Of a stretch of 64,000 bases of DNA, positions 21,058-28,389 are shown piece after piece. Each line of letters starts with the position of its first letter. The first letter of the stretch is position 1. The stretch is from Ramlibacter ginsenosidimutans (GTDB taxonomy: Bacteria; Pseudomonadota; Gammaproteobacteria; Burkholderiales; Burkholderiaceae_C). Below the pieces are notes generated by a model. The model saw nothing but the letters and a program-made list of their open reading frames with translations, searched no databases and had not been told where the DNA came from. A program made the position numbers and the translations under genes. The stretch spans positions 62,001-126,000 of the forward strand of contig NZ_JAEPWM010000004.1 of the NCBI RefSeq assembly GCF_016654015.1, read 5' to 3'.

Positions 21058-22345
21058 CGTCCTCGTCACCACGCTGCTGATCGTCACGCTCTTCCTGCTC
21101 CTGGGCAGCGGCATCTGGATCGGCCTCACGCTGGCCGGCGTCGCCTGGGTGGGCATGCAGCTGTTCTCGTCCCGGCCCGCCGGCGACGCGATGGCCGTCA
21201 CCGTCTGGGGCGCCGCATCGAGCTGGACGCTCACCGCCCTGCCCCTGTTCATCTGGATGGGCGAGATCCTGTTTCGCACCAAGCTCAGCGAAAGCATGTT
21301 CCGCGGGCTCGCGCCCTGGGTGTCACGCCTGCCCGGCCGGCTGCTGCACACGAACGTGATCGGCTGCACCATCTTCGCGGCCGTCTCGGGCTCGTCCGCT
21401 GCCACCTGCGCCACGATCGGGAAGATGACGCTGCCCGAGCTCGCGAAGCGCGGCTACCCCGACGACATCACCGTCGGATCGCTCGCGGGTGCGGGCACGC
21501 TGGGCCTGCTGATCCCGCCTTCGATCATCATGATCGTGTACGGCGTGACGGCAGACGTGTCCATCGCCCACCTGTTCGTCGCGGGCATCCTTCCCGGCAT
21601 CGTGCTCGCCGGCCTGTTCTCGCTGTACCTCGGCGTGTGGGCCATGCTGAACAAGGACCGCGTTCCGCCACCCGACCAGGTCCTCAGCTTCGCGCAGAAG
21701 CTGGGCGAGTCGCGCCACCTGATCCCGGTGGTGCTGCTGATCGGCGCCGTGCTGGGCTCCATCTACGCCGGCGTCGCCACCGCCACCGAGGCTGCCGCGG
21801 TGGGGGTCGTGGGTGCGCTCGTGCTCTCCGGCGTGCAGCGCTCGCTGAACTGGGTGACCTTCCGGGAGTCGCTGCTGGGGGCCACGCGCCTGTACTGCAT
21901 GATCGCGCTGATCCTCGCGGGCGCGCAGTTCCTCACGCTGTCGATGGGCTATATCGGCCTGCCGCGCCACCTGGCGGAGTTCGTGCGTTCGCTGGGCCTG
22001 ACGCCCTTCATGCTGATGATCGCGCTGTCGATCTTCTACATCATCCTCGGCTGCTTCCTCGACGGCATCTCGATGGTGGTGCTCACCATGGGCGTGATCC
22101 TGCCGACGGTGCAGGCCGCCGGCTTCGACCTGGTGTGGTTCGGCATCTTCATCGTGATCGTCGTCGAGATGGCGCAGATCACGCCGCCGGTGGGCTTCAA
22201 CCTGTTCGTGCTGCAAGGCATGACGGGCCGGGAGATCACCTGGATCGCCCGCGTCACCATGCCCTTCTTCTTCCTGATGTGCGGGATGGTGCTGCTGCTG
22301 TGGTTCGTGCCGCAGCTCGCGACCTGGCTGCCCTCGCACATGTAG
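21050..22345 (+). CDS. dctM: TRAP transporter large membrane subunit (DctM-like)
   Basis: A 431-residue protein with about twelve hydrophobic segments, the transport channel of a TRAP system. Characteristic blocks are FAAVSGSSAATCATIGKMTL, GAGTLGLLIPPSIIMIVYG and ITPPVGFNLFVLQGM. It is translationally coupled to dctQ. The periplasmic binding protein lies at 23382, beyond an antisense hydrolase gene, so the three subunits are not in one simple operon. Confidence 0.95.
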   Translation: MNDVLVTTLLIVTLFLLLGSGIWIGLTLAGVAWVGMQLFSSRPAGDAMAVTVWGAASSWTLTALPLFIWMGEILFRTKLSESMFRGLAPWVSRLPGRLLHTNVIGCTIFAAVSGSSAATCATIGKMTLPELAKRGYPDDITVGSLAGAGTLGLLIPPSIIMIVYGVTADVSIAHLFVAGILPGIVLAGLFSLYLGVWAMLNKDRVPPPDQVLSFAQKLGESRHLIPVVLLIGAVLGSIYAGVATATEAAAVGVVGALVLSGVQRSLNWVTFRESLLGATRLYCMIALILAGAQFLTLSMGYIGLPRHLAEFVRSLGLTPFMLMIALSIFYIILGCFLDGISMVVLTMGVILPTVQAAGFDLVWFGIFIVIVVEMAQITPPVGFNLFVLQGMTGREITWIARVTMPFFFLMCGMVLLLWFVPQLATWLPSHM

Positions 22346-22363
22346 CCCGCCGGCGCGGGCCTT
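22345..22363. terminator. Weak hairpin between convergent dctM and hydrolase
   Basis: GCCCGC (22345-22350), loop CGGC and GCGGGC (22355-22360) are followed by CTTT. It overlaps the last base of the dctM stop codon and lies in the 23-base convergent gap, so it could serve both strands. The short T-run makes it a weak candidate. Confidence 0.4.
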
Positions 22364-22368
22364 TGAGA

Positions 22369-23238
22369 TCACGCCGCCACGCGCACGTCCAGCTGCTGCA
22401 GCCAGCTCGCAACCTCGTCGGCGACGAGGCGCGTGCCGGCCGGGATGTCGCCGCCCAGCGAGAGGAGGTGGTCCATGCCGTCCACGATCTTCAGCGTCGC
22501 GTCGGGGCGGCCCTGCTGCAGCCAGTGCGCATGCTCCACGGCCAGCTGTGTGTCCGCGGTGCCGTGCACCAGCAGCACCGGCAGCGCGAGGCCGGCGAGC
22601 ACCTGCGGCGGATCGTGGCGGAACCAGGACATCAGGTAAGGCTGCACCGAAGGGCGGAACAGCAGGATCAGCGCGTCGGGGACGTCGGCCACCGGCTGCT
22701 GCGCTTCCAGCGCGCGCAAGGCGCTGACGGCGGGCTGCGCCAGGTCCGGCGGCAGCTGGGCCTCGATCTGCGTGCGCATCAGCGTCGAGGCACGGCTGCC
22801 CGCGCCCGCGATGGACACGACGCCTTGCGCATGGGCCTGCGTGGCCGCGAGCGCCGCGACCAGCGCGCCCTCGCTGTGCCCCACCAGGCTGAGCCGCGCG
22901 ATATGTTCGTCGGCGGCAAGTTGGTGCGCGAGCACCACCGCATCGGCGACCAGATCCTCGAAGCGCAACGCGGATTCGCTCAGGCCCGGATAGGCGCTGC
23001 CGCCCACGCCGCGCTTGTCGTAACGCAGGCTCGCCACGCCCCGCCCCGCGAGTTGCTGGGCGAGCCGCTTGAGGTTGTCGATGGGGCCCGGCAGCAGCGC
23101 GTTGTTGCCGTCGCGGTCGGTCGGCCCCGAGCCTGCGATCAGCAGCACGCCCGGCCACGGGCCGTCGCCCTCGGGCAGCTCCAGCGTGCCCGAGAGGCAG
23201 CCCCAGGACGTGGGCAGGTCGAACGCTTGTGCGGGCAT
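22369..23238 (-). CDS. Alpha/beta-hydrolase
   Basis: A 289-residue serine hydrolase. It has the oxyanion-side LIAGSGPTDRDGNN, the RYDKRGVGGSAYP block, the nucleophile elbow GHSEGA, and late LLVHGTADTQL (Asp region) and DGMDHLLSL (His region). No signal peptide is seen from the start I prefer, ATG 23238; upstream codons give an unrelated extension. It resembles bacterial dienelactone-hydrolase or acyl-esterase-like proteins. It lies antisense between dctM and dctP, which is odd for a TRAP locus, so it may act on the transported compound. Confidence 0.88.
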   Translation of the reverse strand: MPAQAFDLPTSWGCLSGTLELPEGDGPWPGVLLIAGSGPTDRDGNNALLPGPIDNLKRLAQQLAGRGVASLRYDKRGVGGSAYPGLSESALRFEDLVADAVVLAHQLAADEHIARLSLVGHSEGALVAALAATQAHAQGVVSIAGAGSRASTLMRTQIEAQLPPDLAQPAVSALRALEAQQPVADVPDALILLFRPSVQPYLMSWFRHDPPQVLAGLALPVLLVHGTADTQLAVEHAHWLQQGRPDATLKIVDGMDHLLSLGGDIPAGTRLVADEVASWLQQLDVRVAA

Positions 23239-23381
23239 CGACCCACTGTAGCAAACGCCCCTGCGCACTCGCGTCGGACAGCGCAGCAGGTGCACGTGCG
23301 CCCCGGGAAAGACCGCATCCGGCGGCGTGGGAATTGCACGTAAGCTCCCCGCATTCCAAAACTCATCCTTCCGGAGCTTTC

Positions 23382-24350
23382 ATGAACGCCAAGTTCGCCC
23401 TGGCCGCCGCCGCCCTGCTGCTGGCCGGTTCGGTGTCGGCGCAGACCAAGTGGGACCTGCCCGCCGCCTACCCCGCCAACAACTTCCACACCGAAAACCT
23501 CGAGCAGTTCGCGCAGGACGTGGACAAGGCCACCAACGGCAAGCTCAAGATCCAGGTGCACGCGAACGCGTCGCTGTTCAAGGCGCCCGAAATCAAGCGC
23601 GCCGTCCAGGGCGGCCAGGCGCAGATCGGCGAGATCCTGCTGGTGAACTTCCAGAACGAATGGCCGATCTTCGGCGCCGACGGCATTCCCTTCCTGGCCG
23701 ACAGCTACGACGAGTCCATGAAGCTGTGGCGCGCGCAGAAGCCCATGCTGGAGAAGAAGCTGGCCGACCAGGGCCTGATGGTGCTGTACGCGGTGGCATG
23801 GCCCCCGCAAGGCATCTACACGAAGCGCACGCTGAATTCCGCGGCCGACATGAAGGGCCTGAAGTGGCGCGCCTACAGCCCCGCGACCGCGCGCATCGCG
23901 GAACTGGTGGGCGCGCAGCCGGTGACGGTGCAGCAGGCGGAGCTGTCGCAGGCCATGGCGACCGGCGTGATCGACTCGTACATGTCGTCGGGCGCCACCG
24001 GCTACGACACCAAGACCTACGAGTACATCAAGAACTGGTACGACACGCAGGCCTGGCTGCCCAAGAACGCGGTGATCGTGAACAAGGCCGCCTTCGCCGC
24101 ACTCGACAAGCCGACGCAGGACGCGCTGCTGAAAGCCGGCGCGCAGGCCGAGGCCCGCGGCTGGGCGATGAGCAGGAAGGCGAACACCGAGACGCTGGAG
24201 AAGCTGAAGGCCAACGGCATGCAGATCCTGCAGCCGTCCGCGCAGCTCAAGACCGACATGAAGAAGGTCGGCGACCAGATGCTCAAGGAATGGCTGGAGA
24301 AGGCCGGGGCGGAAGGCCAGCAGCTGGTCGACAGCTATCGGAAGATGTAA
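23382..24350 (+). CDS. dctP: TRAP transporter periplasmic binding protein (DctP-like)
   Basis: A 322-residue extracytoplasmic binding protein with signal peptide MNAKFALAAAALLLAGSVSA. The DctP fold is seen in HTENLEQFAQDVDKATNGKL, VNFQNEWPIFGADGIPFLA and MKGLKWRAYSPATARIAELV, the last near the carboxylate-binding arginine. The start is ATG 23382, preceded by CGGAG; longer frames upstream run through the divergent hydrolase promoter region. It belongs with dctQM at 20548-22345. The ligand is unknown, probably an organic acid. Confidence 0.93.
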   Translation: MNAKFALAAAALLLAGSVSAQTKWDLPAAYPANNFHTENLEQFAQDVDKATNGKLKIQVHANASLFKAPEIKRAVQGGQAQIGEILLVNFQNEWPIFGADGIPFLADSYDESMKLWRAQKPMLEKKLADQGLMVLYAVAWPPQGIYTKRTLNSAADMKGLKWRAYSPATARIAELVGAQPVTVQQAELSQAMATGVIDSYMSSGATGYDTKTYEYIKNWYDTQAWLPKNAVIVNKAAFAALDKPTQDALLKAGAQAEARGWAMSRKANTETLEKLKANGMQILQPSAQLKTDMKKVGDQMLKEWLEKAGAEGQQLVDSYRKM

Positions 24351-24375
24351 GTCCGTCTCGAACCTGACGCAAGAA

Positions 24376-24398
24376 GGGCCGCATGCGCGGTCCTTTTT
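24376..24398 (+). terminator. Intrinsic terminator after dctP
   Basis: A stem GGGCCGC/GCGGTCC with loop ATGC (one G-U pair) is followed directly by TTTTT. It starts 26 bases after the dctP stop. A classical rho-independent terminator. Confidence 0.85.
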
Positions 24399-24409
24399 CG
24401 TTTGAGCAG

Positions 24410-24490
24410 GAGAACGCAGAGGGAATACGAAACCCCTTCAAAGGTTTTCTCTGCGTCCTCTGCGTAACCTCTGCGCACTCTGCGTTCCTC
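24410..24490. repeat. CGCAGAGG-family inverted repeat, copy 2
   Basis: The short left arm GAGAACGCAGAGGG (24410-24423) faces a longer right arm (24448-24490) of CTCTGCGTCCTCTGCG-type units. The centre has CCCCTTCAAAGGTTTT. The left arm is truncated compared with copies at 49065 and 58790. It lies just after the dctP terminator. Confidence 0.8.
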
Positions 24491-24613
24491 TTCCTCGTGC
24501 GACTCCCTGGCTCCTACCGGCCCCTCAGAGGGACACGCCTTGCCCGTAAGGCCAATAGCCCACGGCAGCCGGCGGTGGGAAGCTCAGTGCAGAGGGACCC
24601 GAAAGGAAGCCAG

Positions 24614-24766
24614 ATGTCCAGAACCTGCATCGTTGCCGCCTTGGCGCTGCTGTTGGCCGCATGCGGCGACATGCCGCCGCCGCGCTCCGACGGCTCGCCG
24701 TGCGCCACCTACGGCGAGGCCAGCCAGCAATGCCAGGCGCATCGCTACGCGAGCGCGGGAGGGTAG
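24614..24766 (+). CDS. Small putative lipoprotein
   Basis: A 50-residue frame starting MSRTCIVAALALLLAACGDM. It has a lipoprotein signal peptide with lipobox LLAAC and Cys17 as the lipidated residue. The mature part is about 34 residues, with two further cysteines (PCATYGEASQQCQAH). AGGAAG lies eight bases before ATG 24614. It ends nine bases from the convergent xdhC. Function not recognised; similar tiny lipoproteins are common in Burkholderiales. Confidence 0.65.
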   Translation: MSRTCIVAALALLLAACGDMPPPRSDGSPCATYGEASQQCQAHRYASAGG

Positions 24767-24775
24767 TGCCGGCGT

Positions 24776-25843
24776 TCAGCGCCCGCCGGCGACGCCGCAC
24801 ACGACCGTGCCGGGGTCGTTCGCCTGCACTGCCCGCAGGTTCTTCGCTTGCGCGACTTCCATGTCACGCGGCAGGGTGACGCCGTTCTTGACCGCCAGCA
24901 CTTCGGCCATGATGCTCACCGCGATTTCGGCCGGGGTCTTGCTGCCGATGTAGATGCCGATCGGGCCGCGCAGGCGCTGGAGGTCGGCGGCGGACATCTC
25001 GAAGTGTTCCACCATGCGCTCGTGCCGCGCTTCGTTGTTGCGCCGGCTGCCGATCGCACCGACGTAGAACGCGTCCGTCTTCAGCGCCTCCAGCAAAGCC
25101 AGGTCGTCGAGCTTCGGGTCGTGCGTCAGCGCGATCACGCAACTGCGCCGGTCCGGCTTGAAGGACAGCACCACGTCGTCGGGCATCTCGCTCACCACGC
25201 GCGCGCCGGCGACGCTCCAGGTGCCGCGGTATTCCTCGCGCGGATCGCACACCGTCACGGCGAAGCCGCTGAAGAGCGCCATCGTCGCGAGGTATTCGGT
25301 CAGCTGGCCCGCGCCGATCAGGAGCATGCGGTACTCGGGGCCGAAGGTGTTGACCAGCACGCCGCCCGCGAGGCTCAGCTCCTCGGGCGCATGCGCCTCT
25401 TGCAGCGCCACGGCGCCGTCGGCGAGGCGCACGGTGCGCCGCATCAGCTTGCCGCTCTCCAGCGCCTGCACGAGTTGCTCCAGCGCCTGCGCGTCGGGGT
25501 CGTATTCCAGCAGCAGTTCCAGCGTGCCGCCGCAAGGCAGGCCGAAGCGATGGGCCTCGTCCGCGGTGACGCCGTACTTCACGAAGCCCGGCGCGCCCGA
25601 GGGCATCTCGTGGCCCGGCTCCTTGCCGGCATAGGCCTGGGTGTGCCGATAGATCAGGTCGTCCTCGATGCAGCCGCCGGACACGGAGCCGACGACGGCG
25701 CCGTCCTCGGCGAGCGCCATGATCGAACCGATCGGCCGCGGCGACGAACCCCAGGTGCGTACCACCGTCGCCAGCAGCGCGCGCTTGCCGGCCCGGCGCC
25801 AGTCGCGCAAGGTCCGCAGCACCATCACGTCCAGGTTTTCCAT
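24776..25843 (-). CDS. xdhC: XdhC/CoxF-family molybdenum cofactor insertion protein
   Basis: A 355-residue XdhC/CoxI-family protein. The N-terminal part has ATVVRTWGSSPRPIGSIMAL and VSGGCIEDDL, with the conserved cysteine. The C-terminal Rossmann part has GPEYRMLLIGAGQLTEYLA and YVGAIGSRRNN. Such proteins bind and sulfurate molybdenum cofactor and deliver it to xanthine-dehydrogenase-type enzymes. I chose ATG 25843. It sits 19 bases after the PqqU-like gene, on the same strand, and probably serves the coxSLM enzyme encoded 13 kb away. Confidence 0.92.
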   Translation of the reverse strand: MENLDVMVLRTLRDWRRAGKRALLATVVRTWGSSPRPIGSIMALAEDGAVVGSVSGGCIEDDLIYRHTQAYAGKEPGHEMPSGAPGFVKYGVTADEAHRFGLPCGGTLELLLEYDPDAQALEQLVQALESGKLMRRTVRLADGAVALQEAHAPEELSLAGGVLVNTFGPEYRMLLIGAGQLTEYLATMALFSGFAVTVCDPREEYRGTWSVAGARVVSEMPDDVVLSFKPDRRSCVIALTHDPKLDDLALLEALKTDAFYVGAIGSRRNNEARHERMVEHFEMSAADLQRLRGPIGIYIGSKTPAEIAVSIMAEVLAVKNGVTLPRDMEVAQAKNLRAVQANDPGTVVCGVAGGR

Positions 25844-25862
25844 CGCCTCTCCTTTGCGCGCC

Positions 25863-27998
25863 TCAGAAGGCGTAGACCGCGTTCGCACCCAGCAGGAAGG
25901 TGCGGCCGGGCGCCGATTCGAAGTAGCGCCGGTTGCCCTCGTTGACGATCACGGAGCCTACATAGTTCCGGTCTGCGAGGTTGTCCACCCGCAGGAATTC
26001 CCGGAAGGTCCAGCGGTCACGCTTCTGCGTCACGCTCAGCCTCAGGTTGAACACCGTCGCGGCTGGCGTGAAGTCGCTGTTGAGATCGTCGACCGCCATC
26101 CTGCCGATATAGCGCATCTCCAGCGCGGTCTCCAACCCCCAGGGCTGGTGGGTCCAGGCCACTTCCGCATACGCGGTGGACTGCGGGATGCCGGGCATGC
26201 GGTTGCCCGACGCCACCTGGTTGTTGGGCGGCGGGCAGGCCGTGGACACGCAGGTGAAGGGGGTGCGATAGGTGGCATCGAGCCAGGTGTACGCGGCATA
26301 GGTGGACCACGCCTGGGCCCAGCGGCCCGTGAGCGCGAGCTCGAGCCCGCGCCGCAGCGTGTCCGAAGCGTTCTGGAAGGTGCTCCGGCCGCCCGAATTG
26401 GTGGCGACGACGATCTCGTTGGCCGTGCGGGCCTCGAACAGCGCGGCGTTCACGCGCCAGTCGGTCACGGGCTCCGCCTTCACACCCAGTTCCCATTGCC
26501 GGCTGGTGGCAGCCTGCAGGTTCAGGTTCAGTCCCGACTGGCCGTCCGGGCGATAGGCCAGCTCGTTGGAGGTCGGCGTCTCGAAGCCGCGCCCCGCCGA
26601 GCCATACACGTTGAGCCGGTCGTTCACGTGCCAGACCAGGCCCAGGGCCGGCGTGGTCGCCGAGTACTGCACGGAGCCGCTGTCGTTGCCGTTGGCGCCG
26701 ACGATGAAATGGTCCGTCGAATCGAACTTCACCTCGGAATGCCGCACGCCCGCCGTGAGGCTGAAGCGCTCGCTCTCCCAGGCCGCCTGCGCATACTGGT
26801 CGAAGCTGCGCACACGGTTGTCCTCGTCGCGGCGCCGCACGCCCATCACGCCCACGGCCGACGGCGTGGCCGGCGGCCCCCAGAAGTTCTGGAAGCCCTG
26901 CCGGTGCTCCTGCAGTTCGTCGGACAGGATACCGGCCGTCAACGTGAGCGGGCCGCCGAAGGCGCGCGTCTTCGCGATCCACTGGCCGTCGACGCCGCGG
27001 TAGTCGCGATCCAGCGCGATCACGCCGCCCGGGTGCGTGATGGGCGCCTGCACCGCCGTCGGGATCGCCTGGAACTGCTCGGTGCTGCGCTGGCCGCCCC
27101 AGGTGGTGAGCCGGAGCGAGTGCACGTCGTTCAGGCGCTGTTCGATGATCGCGCCCACCTGCTGCTGGTTGACCGACTTGCGCGTATTGAACTGCAGCGC
27201 GGCAGGACTGGCCTGCCTCGGATTGGCCTGCCACTCCGCGCGCGTGAGGCCCAGCGGGTCCTGCACCTGCGGCATGTCGATGGCGTTGGCCACGAACGTG
27301 ACGCGCGTGTCGCGCGCCAGCTGCCAGCGCGCCTTGCCGTTGAAGCCGGTGCGCTCGGCGGCGCTGTGGTCGCGGAAGCCATCGGTCTGGAAGTGCACCG
27401 CGTCGAGGTTCCAGTTCCATTCGCCGACGTCGCCGGCGAAGCGCAGGTTCTCGCGCTGCACGCCGTCGCTGCCGAAGGCGGCACCGGCCTCGGCCTGCAG
27501 GCCGGGCAGGCCGTCGGCCGTGAACAGGCTGATCACGCCGCCGGAGGAATTGCCGTACAGCGACGAGAACGGTCCGCGCAGCACTTCCAGCCGCCCGGCG
27601 GAGGACAGGTCGAAGTGCGAGACCTGCCCCTGCCCGTCCGGCATGGTGGCGGGGATGCCATCGGAGTACAGGCGGATGCCGCGCACGCCGAAGGTGGAAC
27701 GCGCGCCGTAGCCGCGCACCGAGATCTGCAGGTCCTGCGCGTAGTTCTGGCGATTGAGCGCCACCACGCCAGGAACGCGCGCGAGCGGCTCGGACAGGTT
27801 CACCTGCAACTGCGCGTTGCGCATCTGCTCGCCCGTGACCACGTCCACCGACGCCGGCGTGTCGAAGGCCTGCTGCGCGACGCCCGGCGTGGGCGTGACC
27901 ACGATGGGCCGCAACGTCGCCTCGGTGCCACCGTTCGTTTGCGCGGCAGCGTGCAAGGCTGCGAGCGCGGTGGCGGCCAGCCAGGCCGGCTTCTTCAT
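25863..27998 (-). CDS. TonB-dependent receptor, PqqU (YncD)-like
   Basis: A 711-residue outer-membrane receptor with signal peptide MKKPAWLAATALAALHAAAQ. The plug has DTPASVDVVTGEQMRNAQ, NRQNYAQDLQISVRGYG and RLYSDGIPATMPDGQGQVSH. The barrel has GRGFETPTSNELAYRPDGQ and ends NYVGSVIVNEGNRRYFESAP. These strings closely match, from memory, E. coli YncD, now PqqU, the importer of the cofactor PQQ. It lies 55 bases after the cytochrome c gene, downstream of a PQQ dehydrogenase, which supports that role. A catecholate or metallophore receptor is the alternative. Confidence 0.85.
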   Translation of the reverse strand: MKKPAWLAATALAALHAAAQTNGGTEATLRPIVVTPTPGVAQQAFDTPASVDVVTGEQMRNAQLQVNLSEPLARVPGVVALNRQNYAQDLQISVRGYGARSTFGVRGIRLYSDGIPATMPDGQGQVSHFDLSSAGRLEVLRGPFSSLYGNSSGGVISLFTADGLPGLQAEAGAAFGSDGVQRENLRFAGDVGEWNWNLDAVHFQTDGFRDHSAAERTGFNGKARWQLARDTRVTFVANAIDMPQVQDPLGLTRAEWQANPRQASPAALQFNTRKSVNQQQVGAIIEQRLNDVHSLRLTTWGGQRSTEQFQAIPTAVQAPITHPGGVIALDRDYRGVDGQWIAKTRAFGGPLTLTAGILSDELQEHRQGFQNFWGPPATPSAVGVMGVRRRDEDNRVRSFDQYAQAAWESERFSLTAGVRHSEVKFDSTDHFIVGANGNDSGSVQYSATTPALGLVWHVNDRLNVYGSAGRGFETPTSNELAYRPDGQSGLNLNLQAATSRQWELGVKAEPVTDWRVNAALFEARTANEIVVATNSGGRSTFQNASDTLRRGLELALTGRWAQAWSTYAAYTWLDATYRTPFTCVSTACPPPNNQVASGNRMPGIPQSTAYAEVAWTHQPWGLETALEMRYIGRMAVDDLNSDFTPAATVFNLRLSVTQKRDRWTFREFLRVDNLADRNYVGSVIVNEGNRRYFESAPGRTFLLGANAVYAF

Positions 27999-28053
27999 GC
28001 TGTCTCCTCTTCCTACTTTGTGCCCGGATGGTAGCGAGGAATGGCAGCGCCGC

Positions 28054-28389
28054 TCACTTCCCTGCCATCACGTAGGTCCACAACGATTCAATGTCCTCCG
28101 GCTTGAGGATGCTGCCCCAGGCCGGCATGGCACCCAGGCCCTGCGTGACGGAGTGCTCGAAGCGCGCGTGTTCGTCCGGCCCGAGCGTGCGCAGGTCGAA
28201 GGCGGCGCCCGAGTTCACCATGTTGATCCCGTGGCAGCGCGCGCAGTAGCTGTTGTACAGCTGCTTGCCGCGCTCGGGCGACGGCGCGGGCGAAGCGGGC
28301 TGCGCCGCCGCGACGGCCAGGCCCGCCAGCCAGGCCGTAGCGACGAGTCCGGCGGCCGCGGCCGCGGCTTGCCGGATGCGGTGCCTCAT
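28054..28389 (-). CDS. Periplasmic cytochrome c
   Basis: A 111-residue protein with a signal peptide (AGLVATAWLAGLAVAAAQ) and one haem site YCARCHGIN, with a distal methionine probably in GAMPAWG. It starts at ATG 28389, overlapping the stop of the PQQ dehydrogenase as ATGA. It is the natural electron acceptor of that dehydrogenase, like PedF or ExaB in Pseudomonas. It closes the pair before the TonB receptor gene. Confidence 0.92.
   Translation of the reverse strand: MRHRIRQAAAAAAGLVATAWLAGLAVAAAQPASPAPSPERGKQLYNSYCARCHGINMVNSGAAFDLRTLGPDEHARFEHSVTQGLGAMPAWGSILKPEDIESLWTYVMAGK

Noticed and set aside
24383-24613. An N-terminal extension of the small lipoprotein frame
   Set aside because: The upstream codons translate the dctP terminator and a CGCAGAGG repeat. 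The lipoprotein signal begins cleanly at ATG 24614 with AGGAAG before it.
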